A stretch of DNA of 64,000 nucleotides from Micromonospora alfalfae (GCF_022230925.1 NZ_JAKKFH010000009.1:1-64000); one strand, 5' to 3'. Counted from the stretch's first letter, positions 1 to 7,563 are shown. Translations and numbers: made by a program. The notes: a model not told the origin generated them from the sequence alone.

Positions 1-16
1 CACGACGCTCTTCCGA
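1..16 (+). other. Illumina adapter remnant at the window start
   Basis: The first 16 bases, CACGACGCTCTTCCGA, match the 3' part of the Illumina TruSeq Read 1 adapter without a mismatch (the adapter continues TCT; the window continues CCC). This is most likely untrimmed library sequence fused to the genomic contig end, not native DNA. Confidence 0.85.
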
Positions 17-21
17 CCCCG

Positions 22-84
22 CCCCGCGCCCCGCGCCCCGCGCCCCGCGCCCCGCGCCCCGCGCCCCGCGCCCCGCGCCCCGCG
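22..84. repeat. Tandem heptamer repeat (CCCCGCG)x9
   Basis: Nine perfect head-to-tail copies of CCCCGCG lie between the adapter remnant and the stem-loop at 78-157, whose left arm uses the last unit. The copy number is uncertain because short reads collapse or expand such repeats. It makes the left side of the stem-loop C-rich, mirroring the G-rich tract on its right. Confidence 0.85.
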
Positions 85-157
85 ATCTTGCACTTTCGGT
101 TGCCTACTTGAGGCAGATAGCCCCTTTTGTCTGGGCAGAAAGTGCAAGATCGCGGGG
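78..157. repeat. Intergenic GATC stem-loop, copy A
   Basis: Perfect 20-bp inverted repeat: left arm 78-97 and right arm 138-157, with a 40-nt loop. The arm reads CCCCGCGATCTTGCACTTTC. The same core arm recurs at 4927-4996 and 60381-60463. On its right it is followed by a G-rich tract (154-179, five G-runs of at least 3) that abuts the stop codon of the minus-strand kinase gene. Read on the minus strand, the order is stop codon, C-rich tract, stem-loop, so it may act as the kinase operon's transcription end. Confidence 0.8.
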
Positions 158-179
158 GCAGGGCAGGGTGGGGTGGGGG

Positions 180-1133
180 TTAGGTTGCGGGATGTAGGAG
201 GGCTTCGACTTCGGCGCGGGTGGGTGGGTTGGCGCCTCGGCGGGCGCAGGTCAACGCGGCCACAGTGGCGGCCTGGCGGAGCACCGCACCCCACTGCGGC
301 CCGGTCACCGCGGCGAGCCGGTCGGCCGGCCGGTCACCGAGCGCGTCGAGGTCGGCCAGCGCGGCCAGCAGGCCACCGGTGAACGAGTCGCCGGCGCCGA
401 CGGTGTCGACCACTGTGGTGCGGACCGCCGGCTCCTCGTGCAGTGAGCCGTCGGGCGCGAGCAGCCAGGCGCCGTCCCCGCCCCGGGTCACCACGGCGCA
501 GGACACGCCGGCCGTACGCCATTCGGTCATCACGTCGGCCACCGAGCGGTCCGGGTAGAGCCAGGCCAGGTCCTCGTCGCTGGCCTTGACCAGGTGTGCG
601 AGGTGAATCTGGCGGCGTACCCGCTCCTGCTCCGCCGCCCGATCGGTGACGATGCTGGGGCGCAGGTTGAGGTCGATGGAGATGGTGAGCCCGTCGCGTT
701 GGCGTTCCCGGGCGAGCAGGCCCTCCAGCGCGTCGGCACCGGGCGCCAGCGCGAGTGCGAGGGACCCGGTGTGCAGCGCGATCGCCGGTGACCCGGCCAG
801 CTCGGGCAGCTCCTGCGGCGTCCACTGCCAGTCGGCGGCACCGGCCAGCCGGAACTCGTAGCTGGCCTGCCCGGCGGCGTTCAGGGTGGCCACGGCCACC
901 GACGTGGGCTCCTCAGCGCGTACCGCCCACTCCAGGTCCACCCGGTTGGCGCTCAGATGCTCGACGAGTTGTCGACCGTACGCGTCGCCGCCGAGTCGGG
1001 CCAGCAGCCGTACCGGCTGGTCGAGCCGGGCCAGGGTGACCGCGACGTTCGCCGGGGAGCCGCCGGGCACGGCCCGCTGCCCCTCGGCGGTGACGACAAG
1101 GTCGATCAGCGCCTCGCCCGCGACGACGATCAC
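180..1133 (-). CDS. PfkB-family carbohydrate kinase (probable fructokinase)
   Basis: 317-residue sugar kinase of the PfkB/ribokinase family, expected to transfer phosphate from ATP to a sugar hydroxyl in the cytoplasm. The N-terminal glycine motif PGGSPANVA is near residue 18. The C-terminal signature DTVGAGDSFTGG is at 243-254, with catalytic base D249. I chose the GTG start at 1133: it begins the typical MIVVAGEALIDLV strand, and its GTGA overlaps the TGA of the upstream isomerase gene. That coupling to an AGE-family aldose-ketose isomerase suggests the isomerase makes fructose (or a related ketose), which this enzyme phosphorylates. The exact sugar is inferred from context. Confidence 0.85.
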   Translation of the reverse strand: MIVVAGEALIDLVVTAEGQRAVPGGSPANVAVTLARLDQPVRLLARLGGDAYGRQLVEHLSANRVDLEWAVRAEEPTSVAVATLNAAGQASYEFRLAGAADWQWTPQELPELAGSPAIALHTGSLALALAPGADALEGLLARERQRDGLTISIDLNLRPSIVTDRAAEQERVRRQIHLAHLVKASDEDLAWLYPDRSVADVMTEWRTAGVSCAVVTRGGDGAWLLAPDGSLHEEPAVRTTVVDTVGAGDSFTGGLLAALADLDALGDRPADRLAAVTGPQWGAVLRQAATVAALTCARRGANPPTRAEVEALLHPAT

Positions 1134-2395
1134 GCGGTCACCTCCCCCGGTGCGAGCGGGCCGGGGCCGCCGAGCCCGTCGGCCGCGAGGGACAGCAGTA
1201 CCGCCTGGTAGGCGTGGTAGACGTCGGGTCGGCCGTGCCAGACCGTGTCGGCGGGCAGGTTCTGCGCGTCCAACTCGTGCCGCCAGCCGGTCTGGTCGAT
1301 GAGGCTGCGTCGGGCGTACGCCCAGAAGACCCGGTACCAGTCGAGGTAGACGGTGTCGCCGGTGCGGCGGTGCAGGGTGATCGCCGCACCGATGGCCTCG
1401 GCGAGAACCCAGTGCATCCGGGAGCGCACCACGGGCCGATCGTCCCAGTCGATGGTGTAGACGAAGCCGTCCGTGCCGTCGACCGCCCAGCCGCGACGCA
1501 CAGCCGCAGCGAACAGGGCACGGGCGTCGGCGAGCAGCCAGCGGGGTGGCTGCGGCAGCACCGCCTCCAACTCCAGCAGCAGCCGGGCCCACTCCAGCCA
1601 GTGCCCGATCGTGGAGCCGTAGGGCCGGAACGGGTCGGCGGGCTGGTCCCGGTTGTAGTCGGGCAGCGGCGTCCAGTCGGTGGTGAAGTGCTCGGGCAGC
1701 CGCCAGTCGTGTCGGGCCGCCTCACCGTGCACCAGGTGGGTGGCGATCCGCAGGGCCCGGTCGGCCCAGCTCGCGTCGCCGGTGGCGGCGGCAGCGGCGA
1801 GGTACGCCTCGACCATGTGCATGCTGCTGTTGGCGCCCCGGTAGTCCTCGGTGACCGTCCAGTCCCGGTTCCACGATTCGCGGACCGCGCCGGCGTCGTC
1901 GTCCCAGAACCGGTCCCGCACGACGGTCAGCGCGTCGGCGAGCAGCCGGTCCGCGCCGGGCCGTCCGGCGCGCGCGGCGCTGGAGGCGGCGAGCAGGACG
2001 AACGCGTGGTCGTAGCCGGACTTGCGGTCGTCGACGGGCACTCCCTGCTGGTCCACCGCGCCGAACCAGCCGCCGTACCGGTCGTCGCGCAGCAGCGTGC
2101 TGAGCGCGGCGATCCCGTGGTCCACCAGTGCGGCGGCGTCCGGGTCGCCGCCCTGGTGGGCGAGGGCTGCCACGTGGGTCATCCGGCAGGTGATCCAGGT
2201 GTGGATCGGTTCGCCGCGGTCCGGGGTGCGGTCGTCGCTGAGCCACCAGAAGCCGCCCTCGGGCCGGACCGAGCGGCGGGCGGTGTCGAGCAGCGTCCGG
2301 GTCTGGGCGACGAGGAACTCGTCCAGATCGGGCAGGTCTGGTGACCTCGCCGGAGCAGGGGTCGTTGCGGCGTCGGATCGGGGCACGTCGGTCAT
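1130..2395 (-). CDS. AGE-family sugar isomerase/epimerase (YihS/mannose isomerase-like)
   Basis: 421-residue (alpha/alpha)6-barrel protein of the N-acylglucosamine 2-epimerase superfamily. Its length and motifs resemble the aldose-ketose isomerase branch (mannose isomerase, YihS). Candidate catalytic histidines lie in SSMHMVEAY (H193), STIGHWLEW (H265) and DVYHAYQAV (H394), the spacing seen in that branch. It is the first gene of a two-gene operon and overlaps the PfkB kinase by 4 bases, which suggests mannose-to-fructose conversion followed by phosphorylation. A sulfo-sugar substrate, as for YihS, is less likely because no sulfo-glycolysis partner is nearby. A LacI-type dyad lies about 150 bases upstream. 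Confidence 0.82.
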   Translation of the reverse strand: MTDVPRSDAATTPAPARSPDLPDLDEFLVAQTRTLLDTARRSVRPEGGFWWLSDDRTPDRGEPIHTWITCRMTHVAALAHQGGDPDAAALVDHGIAALSTLLRDDRYGGWFGAVDQQGVPVDDRKSGYDHAFVLLAASSAARAGRPGADRLLADALTVVRDRFWDDDAGAVRESWNRDWTVTEDYRGANSSMHMVEAYLAAAAATGDASWADRALRIATHLVHGEAARHDWRLPEHFTTDWTPLPDYNRDQPADPFRPYGSTIGHWLEWARLLLELEAVLPQPPRWLLADARALFAAAVRRGWAVDGTDGFVYTIDWDDRPVVRSRMHWVLAEAIGAAITLHRRTGDTVYLDWYRVFWAYARRSLIDQTGWRHELDAQNLPADTVWHGRPDVYHAYQAVLLSLAADGLGGPGPLAPGEVTA

Positions 2396-2543
2396 TTCAG
2401 CTGGTCACCGTCGGGTAGGAAAGGGACATACGGCCAGGATCGGCGACGGACCGGGTCCGCGCCGCAAAACCGCCAACGGTACGCCACGAATCGACTGGTC
2501 ACGGTCGGTCCGCAGCGGGAGGCTTTTCCTCCCATTTGCCCGT

Positions 2544-2557
2544 TGACATCGTTGTCA
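2544..2557. promoter_or_regulatory. Candidate LacI-family operator
   Basis: On the minus strand this reads TGACAACGATGTCA, an inverted repeat of TGACA with a 4-base centre, close to the TGACAACGTTGTCA-like sites bound by many actinobacterial LacI-family sugar repressors. It lies in the 235-bp gap upstream of the isomerase-kinase operon. No LacI gene is present in the window. Function is inferred from pattern alone. Confidence 0.4.
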
Positions 2558-2630
2558 CCGTTCAACCCTGCTCCGGCAGCCGGCCGACTGTCAATTCCGG
2601 CTGCGTCACACCGCCCCGGGGAAGCTCCGG

Positions 2631-3056
2631 TCAGTAGTAGTCGTCGATCGGCCGGCGTGCCTCGTCGAACAGCGCCGGCCCCTCGTAGCGGACCGGGGGC
2701 AGCGGCGGCGTGGCCGGCTTGACCTCCTCGAACTGCTCGGTGGACAGCGCGTACACCACCCGCCCGAGGCCGGACCGGTCGATAGCGGTCGCGCACATCG
2801 GGCAGGGCTGACAACTGGTGAACATGGTGGTGCCGGCGGCCACCTCGGGGGAGAGTTCCCGAGCCGCCCAGCGGGCCAGCTTCAACTCAGGATGGGCGCT
2901 GATGTCCGCGTCGGAGACCACTGTGTTGTGGTCCTCGATCAGGACGACGCCGGCCGCGTCGACCAGCAACGAGCCGAACGGCCGTTCGCCGGAAGCCCCC
3001 GCCCGCCTGGCGATTTCCACGGCGTGGCGGAGAAACTTCTCGTCGTCGGGGGTCAT
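2631..3056 (-). CDS. Cytidine/deoxycytidylate-type zinc deaminase (guanine deaminase-like)
   Basis: 141-residue zinc hydrolase of the CDA superfamily that deaminates a nucleobase or nucleoside. The zinc and catalytic motif appears as HPE (H55, proton shuttle E57) and PCPMC (C85, C88). HPE rather than HAE occurs in a subset of the family. The length and the closing aromatic DDYY resemble guanine deaminase-like proteins; the substrate cannot be fixed from sequence. The ATG start overlaps the TGA of the LLM oxidoreductase by 4 bases, so the two are translationally coupled. Confidence 0.8.
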   Translation of the reverse strand: MTPDDEKFLRHAVEIARRAGASGERPFGSLLVDAAGVVLIEDHNTVVSDADISAHPELKLARWAARELSPEVAAGTTMFTSCQPCPMCATAIDRSGLGRVVYALSTEQFEEVKPATPPLPPVRYEGPALFDEARRPIDDYY

Positions 3057-3904
3057 CGGTCCTCCTGGGTTGCGTGATGTGCGGCCACTGCCGCAAGGGT
3101 CCGCCAGGCGCGTTCGGGCTGGCGGATCTCGGTCAGGTCGCCGTTGAACGGGTCCAGTACCACCGTCTCCGCGCCGAGCGCACGAAGCTTGTCCAGGTCG
3201 GCGACGATCTGATCGATGGTGCCGACACCAGCGAGCCGGTCCGGGTCGGAGATCGGTTCTCGGGTCTCCTGGAGCGCGATCCGCGGCACCAACGCGGGCA
3301 CCGGGCGACCCAGCTCGTCGGCGATGTCCGTCAGTCGTCCGACCGCCTCGGTCAGCCGTGCCGGCGTGACCCGCAGCGGGTGCCAGGCATCGCCGAGCAG
3401 TACCGCGCGGCGCATGCCGGCCTCGCTGTTGCCACCGACCCAGATCGGGATCGCCGCCCCGTCGTAGTCGTCGGTGTCCTGCCAGGCCGCGCGCATCGTG
3501 TGCAGGTACTCGTCGGTCAGCGCGCCGCGCTGCCGGAACGGCACGCCGAGCGCCTCGAACTCCTGCCGGGCCCAGCCGACACCGACACCGAGGACGAGCC
3601 GGCCGCCGCTGAGCCGGTTGAGGTTCGCCGCCATCCGGGCGGTGAGCAGCGGGTGCCGGTACGGGACGATGAGCACAGTGGTGCCCAACCGAACCCGGCT
3701 GGTCACCCCGGCCAGCCAGGACAACGTGGTGAACGGCTCGTAGAACGGCGCCGGATACTGCTCGGCCACGTCCGGGGTCACCACGATGTGATCGGAGACC
3801 ATCAACAGGTCGAAGCCGAGACCCTCCACCGTCTGCGCCCACCGACGCAGCACGTCGGGGTCGGTGCCCGGGGCGAAGTTCGGTACGTTCACGCCAATCT
3901 GCAC
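3053..3904 (-). CDS. LLM-class (F420-dependent type) oxidoreductase
   Basis: 283-residue TIM-barrel protein of the luciferase-like monooxygenase superfamily, in the actinobacterial F420-dependent branch. It starts with the typical strand MQIGVNVPNF and contains the family segments PYRHPLLTA and LVLGVGVGWARQEFEALGV. The cofactor is probably reduced F420, which Micromonosporaceae make; the substrate is unknown. The GTG start at 3904 faces a short divergent gap to the APH-like gene. The next gene, a deaminase, overlaps it by 4 bases, suggesting a shared catabolic role for a purine- or pyrimidine-like compound. Confidence 0.83.
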   Translation of the reverse strand: MQIGVNVPNFAPGTDPDVLRRWAQTVEGLGFDLLMVSDHIVVTPDVAEQYPAPFYEPFTTLSWLAGVTSRVRLGTTVLIVPYRHPLLTARMAANLNRLSGGRLVLGVGVGWARQEFEALGVPFRQRGALTDEYLHTMRAAWQDTDDYDGAAIPIWVGGNSEAGMRRAVLLGDAWHPLRVTPARLTEAVGRLTDIADELGRPVPALVPRIALQETREPISDPDRLAGVGTIDQIVADLDKLRALGAETVVLDPFNGDLTEIRQPERAWRTLAAVAAHHATQEDR

Positions 3905-3998
3905 CCGCCCACGCTAGCCACTGTGGACTGGTGTGTGAACGCCGTGGCCCTACTGAATCACCTGGCAGCCGGATCGCGGTACGACTGAGGAGGGCCGG

Positions 3999-4880
3999 AT
4001 GGATCTGCCCGACGGACTCGACTGGGTACGCGGATCACCCGCCGGTCGCGCCTGGTTGGCCGCACTCCCGACGTGGCTGACGGAATGCGCCGAGCGCTGG
4101 TCGCTGCGGGTCGGCCCACCCTTCCGGCAGGCGTACGCGTCACTGGCGCTTCCCGCCCGGCTGCCCGACGGCACCGCGGCGGTGCTGAAGCTCCAGTATC
4201 CCGACGAGGAGAGCCGGTACGAGGCCGACGCGTTGGCCCACTGGGACGGTGCAGGGGCGGTCCGTCTGCTCGCCCACGACCCCGGGCGGCGTGCTCTGCT
4301 GCTCGAACGCTGCCAGCCCGGAACTCCCCTGCACGACCTTCCGCCGGACCGAGCGCTGGACGTGGTGATCGGACTGCTCCCCCGGCTCTGGCTACCGGCC
4401 GGCGCGCCGTTCACCCCGCTGGCGCAGGAGGCCGCCGGTTGGATCGACCGGATGCCCCGGGCCTGGGAACGGGCCGGCCGGCCGTACGACCGGCGGCTGC
4501 TCGACGCGGCGCTCGACCTGATCTCCGGCCTGGCGTCGAGCCAGGGCGTGCAGGTGCTGGTCAACCAGGACCTGCACGCCGGCAACATCCTCGCCGCCGA
4601 CGCGCTCCCCGGTGACCGAGGGCCGTGGCTGGCGATCGACCCGAAGCCGCTGATCGGGGAACGGGAGTTCTCCGTCGTACCGATGGTGCGCGGCCCCGAG
4701 TTGGGCCACTCACCGGCCGCCGTCCGGCATCGACTGCACCAGCTCAGCACCGAACTGGGGCTCGACCGGGAACGGGTCCGGGGTTGGACGATCGGGCACA
4801 CGCTGTCCTGGAGCGTCGCCGACGACCTCGTCGTCCCCGAGAAGATCGAGGTGGTCCGCTGGCTGCTCGACGGCGGCTGA
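3999..4880 (+). CDS. Aminoglycoside/hydroxyurea-type phosphotransferase (APH(6) family)
   Basis: 293-residue kinase-fold protein resembling the APH_6_hur family (streptomycin 6-phosphotransferases and hydroxyurea kinase). The ATP-site lysine is probably K64 in VLKLQ. The catalytic loop reads VNQDLHAGN, with D191 and N196, where most relatives have HGDLH. The metal-binding aspartate is in IDPKP (D214). The ATG at 3999 follows GAGGAGGG. It is monocistronic and convergent with nei, the two ends separated by a GATC stem-loop. A self-resistance or detoxification role is possible but unproven; many such genes act on unknown metabolites. Confidence 0.78.
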   Translation: MDLPDGLDWVRGSPAGRAWLAALPTWLTECAERWSLRVGPPFRQAYASLALPARLPDGTAAVLKLQYPDEESRYEADALAHWDGAGAVRLLAHDPGRRALLLERCQPGTPLHDLPPDRALDVVIGLLPRLWLPAGAPFTPLAQEAAGWIDRMPRAWERAGRPYDRRLLDAALDLISGLASSQGVQVLVNQDLHAGNILAADALPGDRGPWLAIDPKPLIGEREFSVVPMVRGPELGHSPAAVRHRLHQLSTELGLDRERVRGWTIGHTLSWSVADDLVVPEKIEVVRWLLDGG

Positions 4881-4926
4881 GCTCCGGCGCGGCGATCACG
4901 GGGTGGTGGTGCCCGTCCCAGTCCCG

Positions 4927-4996
4927 CGATCTTGCACTTTCTGTCCCGACCTACTGCGCATATCCACCCATTTCGACAACAGAAACTGCAAGATCG
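4927..4996. repeat. Intergenic GATC stem-loop, copy B
   Basis: 18-nt inverted repeat with one mismatch: left arm 4927-4944 CGATCTTGCACTTTCTGT, right arm 4979-4996, loop 34 nt. It shares its arm with copies A and C. It lies between the convergent APH-like gene (stop 4880) and nei (stop 5049). A long G-rich tract (5001-5047) fills the space up to the nei stop, so on the nei strand the order is stop, C-rich tract, stem-loop. The single mismatch suggests an older copy. Confidence 0.78.
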
Positions 4997-5048
4997 GCGC
5001 GGGGTGGGGGGTGCGGGGTGCGGGGTGGGGCCGGGGGTGGGGCTGGGC

Positions 5049-5858
5049 TCAGCCGGGCTGGCAGGTACGGCACCAGTAGAGGTTGCGGCCGGCCAGCTCA
5101 CCGCGGCTGACCTCGGTGCCGCAGACGTGGCAGGGCGCGCCGGGGCGGCGGTAGACGTACACCTCGCCGCCGTGCCGGTCCACCCGCGCCGGCCGACCCA
5201 TCGCCTCCGGCAGGTGCGCGTCGCGCACCGTGTCGATCCGGCCGTGCTCGACCGCGAGTTGCATCAAGCCGACCAGGTCGGCCCAGAGCGCGTCCCAGCC
5301 CGCCCTGCTCAGCAGCCGGCCGGGCATCGTCGGCGACAACCCGGCCCGAAACAACGCCTCGGTCACGAAGATCAACCCGGTGCCGGCCACCACCGACTGG
5401 TCGAGCAGCAGCGCGGCCAGCGTCGTGGGACTGCGCGAAATCCTGCGGTACGCCCGCTCCGGGTCGGCGTCGGCGCGCAACGGGTCCGGCCCGAGGCGGT
5501 CCCGCAGCGCGCCCACCTCGGGTGGGGTGAGCAGCTCACAGGCGGTGGGCCCGCGCAGGTCGAGCCAGTGCCGGTCGCTGGCCAGCCGCAACCGCACCTG
5601 ACCGATCGGCTCCGGCGGCTCCCCCGGCCCGTCGGTGAACTTGCCGTACAACCCGAGGTGTACGTGCAACGTCAGCTCGTCGGCGTAGTGGTGCAGCAGG
5701 TGCTTCCCGTACGCCTCGGTGCCCTCCAGCACGGTCCCGGAGAGCCGGGCGGCACCCTCGGCGAAGCGGCCCTGCGGGCTGGCGGCGTGCAGCTTGTCCC
5801 CGGCGAACAGCTCGGCGTGCCGGGCCGCCAGGCGATGGATCGTGTGTCCCTCTGGCAC
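5049..5858 (-). CDS. nei: Fpg/Nei-family DNA glycosylase (endonuclease VIII, Nei1-like)
   Basis: 269-residue base-excision repair enzyme with glycosylase and AP-lyase activity on oxidised bases. The mature N-terminus must be proline, the catalytic nucleophile. The GTG at 5858 yields MPEGHTIHRL, with P2 and E3 in place, whereas the next start upstream (5867) would bury the proline. A conserved lysine is at about residue 52 (YGKHLLHH). The C-terminal zinc finger runs from CHVCG to CRTCQ at about 243-266. Sequence and length resemble mycobacterial Nei1. It is convergent with the APH-like gene. Confidence 0.9.
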   Translation of the reverse strand: MPEGHTIHRLAARHAELFAGDKLHAASPQGRFAEGAARLSGTVLEGTEAYGKHLLHHYADELTLHVHLGLYGKFTDGPGEPPEPIGQVRLRLASDRHWLDLRGPTACELLTPPEVGALRDRLGPDPLRADADPERAYRRISRSPTTLAALLLDQSVVAGTGLIFVTEALFRAGLSPTMPGRLLSRAGWDALWADLVGLMQLAVEHGRIDTVRDAHLPEAMGRPARVDRHGGEVYVYRRPGAPCHVCGTEVSRGELAGRNLYWCRTCQPG

Positions 5859-5928
5859 AGGTGCCAAGGATAGTCAGCCCCGCCCGACCGGGCCGCACGC
5901 CGATCGACGCGGGCCCGGTCTGGCGCTC

Positions 5929-6021
5929 CCCCGCGGTGATCGACTCGGGTTTAAGGAAGTCGCGGTGTCCGCCGAGGCGGGACACCGCGACTTCCAGGAA
6001 ACCGAGTCGATCACCGCGGGG
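5929..6021. repeat. Large intergenic hairpin with 42-nt arms (element E)
   Basis: Left arm 5929-5970, right arm 5980-6021, loop 9 nt. The outer 20 bp (CCCCGCGGTGATCGACTCGG) and inner 16 bp (GGAAGTCGCGGTGTCC) pair perfectly. They flank a symmetric 6/6 internal mismatch (GTTTAA against TTTCCT). It sits between the divergent starts of nei (5858) and the gene at 6160, so it is not a simple terminator. The outer arm carries GATC, as the other intergenic elements here do. Confidence 0.85.
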
Positions 6022-6159
6022 ATGAGGACGGCCAAGGCCGGTTTCGGCGTCCGTACCCAGGATTGGTGTCAGGAAACGCCCAGGTGGGTATTTGGGGGCC
6101 GACACCGCGTGGGTGCCACCCTTTCCGTCGGCCACCACGCATTCAACAGGAGGTGTGTA

Positions 6160-7059
6160 GTGGTCAGGATTCCTTCGCTGTCCCGCCGGTCCGAGCCGGC
6201 ACCGACGCGGGACGAGAACCTCGACGGCCGCGTGGACGGCCGCGACACTCCGGTCACCGAGACCGGCCAGTCCGACGACAGCGCCGGCCGGCCGGTCACC
6301 GACCGGGACGCCAACCAGACGGCGTACGGCAGCGCCAGCGCGACCGGCGGCCAGACCAGCGAGGCCGAGCGGCGGGCCAACGAGCGGGCGGCGGTGGCCC
6401 GAGCCGCCACCGCGCGACCGGTGGAGACCGATTCCCGGGGCAGCGCCCGCCAGGTCGCGCCCGAGCCCGTGAACGGCACTACCCGCCCTGTCGCACCCGA
6501 GCCGGTGAACGGCACGACCAGCCCGGTCACGCCCGAGCCCCGCACCGGCACCGCGAGCAAGGTGGAGACCGAGTCCCGGCCCGTCGCTCCGGCCACGGCG
6601 CGCACCGCCGAGCGGGACGCCGACCTCGACAGCACCACTCGTCGGCCCGACACCACCGACCGGGTCACCACGGACCGCCCGGTCGACCCCACCCCGGGCG
6701 TCAGCACGCCCGAGTCGCCGGTGACGCGTGGCCCGAAGCCGCGGGCCAGCCTGCTCGCCACCCTCGGCCTGATCGTCTCGGTCGTCGGCGCGATGTTCGT
6801 GCTGACTGGGACCCTGGCCGGGTACGGCATCGGGCTCAGCGCGTTTGGTGCGGTGCTCGCGGTGCTCGGCCTGATGGCCACCCGTCGCCGGCACGTCGCC
6901 GGCAAGACCGACGCGCTCTTCGGCGTGCTGATCGGGCTGGCCGCGGTCGTGATCGGGGTGCTCGCGATGACCGGTCAGTTCGACTGGCCGACCACCGACG
7001 GCGACTGGGTGCAGCGCCTCCGCGAGTGGCTTGACTCACAGTTTGTGGATCGTTTCTAG
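6160..7059 (+). CDS. Hypothetical membrane protein with disordered Thr/Glu/Arg-rich N-terminus
   Basis: 299 residues, family not recognised. The GTG start at 6160 follows the strong AGGAGG at 6149-6154 and gives MVRIPSLSRRSEP. About 185 residues of low-complexity, charged, Thr- and Pro-rich sequence follow, including two near copies of an APEPVNGTT unit. The C-terminal part has three likely membrane segments: LLATLGLIVSVVGAMFV, GIGLSAFGAVLAVLGLM and LFGVLIGLAAVVIGVLA. The last 25 residues are acidic and aromatic. This is probably a tail-anchored cytoplasmic-facing protein. It is monocistronic and followed by a run of hairpins. Confidence 0.75.
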   Translation: MVRIPSLSRRSEPAPTRDENLDGRVDGRDTPVTETGQSDDSAGRPVTDRDANQTAYGSASATGGQTSEAERRANERAAVARAATARPVETDSRGSARQVAPEPVNGTTRPVAPEPVNGTTSPVTPEPRTGTASKVETESRPVAPATARTAERDADLDSTTRRPDTTDRVTTDRPVDPTPGVSTPESPVTRGPKPRASLLATLGLIVSVVGAMFVLTGTLAGYGIGLSAFGAVLAVLGLMATRRRHVAGKTDALFGVLIGLAAVVIGVLAMTGQFDWPTTDGDWVQRLREWLDSQFVDRF

Positions 7060-7074
7060 CGGGCACTGTTCCGC

Positions 7075-7185
7075 TCGCCGGTGATGCACCGGCGAACAGC
7101 CGGCGGTTCGCCGGCAGCCCGATCAGTCCGGTGGTTCACCGGCCGGGCGACACCCTTTCAGGGGCGGCGGTTCGCCGCCCCTGAA
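7075..7185 (+). terminator. Array of four short-loop hairpins (terminator region)
   Basis: Four perfect hairpins follow the stop at 7059: 7075-7095 (9-bp stem, loop ATG), 7099-7115 (7-bp, loop GTT), 7128-7142 (6-bp, loop GTT) and 7157-7185 (13-bp, loop GTT). The last, TTCAGGGGCGGCG against its complement, is the strongest. There is no clear U-tract, as is common for actinobacterial terminators. Three of the four share the same GTT loop. Confidence 0.65.
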
Positions 7186-7260
7186 GTGTTTCCGGGGCCC
7201 GGCCCGACAACGTGAGCGCCGGGTGCCGGGCGAGCGACGGCCCGACCTCCCCGCCACGCC

Positions 7261-7343
7261 CCTTTGCTCTGCTTCACTCCAGGCGACACCGCATGTCCGG
7301 TATCCGGACGTTGACTGTTGCGCCCGGTGAAGCAGAGCAAAGG
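7261..7343. repeat. Intergenic inverted repeat (element G)
   Basis: Perfect 17-bp inverted repeat: 7261-7277 CCTTTGCTCTGCTTCAC and 7327-7343, with a 49-nt loop. The loop holds a smaller hairpin (GTCCGG-TAT-CCGGAC). It resembles the GATC elements in architecture (long perfect arms, loop of 35-50 nt) but has a different arm sequence. Confidence 0.75.
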
Positions 7344-7563
7344 CTGCGCGAAAGGCCTGCGGTAGGTGGCCCGAAACACGAATCCCGACCCACGCCGCCT
7401 TCAACACAACGATTCGCAGGAGCAGACCGCCCAGACGCAACGAATCTTCGGTCTGCGCAACTCTCAGTGGTGGATCCTGCCGCTGACGCCGCATACCGTT
7501 GAGCCACGGCGCCAGCCCGTGGGCCACGGTGGCCGGGCGCGCCCGACCCCTGGGAGCAGGACA
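7344..7563. other. Leader/promoter region of the ddaH-rocD operon
   Basis: 220 bases without a credible gene, upstream of the ATG at 7564. The reading frame of the next gene is open back to 7366, but that extension lacks conserved content and a ribosome site. A GGGAGCAGG ribosome-binding segment precedes ATG 7564. I see no certain promoter or operator. Confidence 0.5.

Noticed and set aside
22..84. CRISPR-like repeat
   Set aside because: Units are 7 bases with no spacers; it is a simple tandem repeat.
180..1592. 470-residue minus-strand reading frame
   Set aside because: Its N-terminal half is out-of-frame shadow of the isomerase gene. The real kinase starts at GTG 1133.
2631..3842. 403-residue frame with deaminase at its end
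   Set aside because: The first 260 residues are an Arg/Pro/Gly-rich shadow of the LLM oxidoreductase gene; only 2631-3056 is real.
7366..7563. N-terminal extension of the DDAH-like gene
   Set aside because: Sequence is not family-like and there is a good start with ribosome site at 7564.
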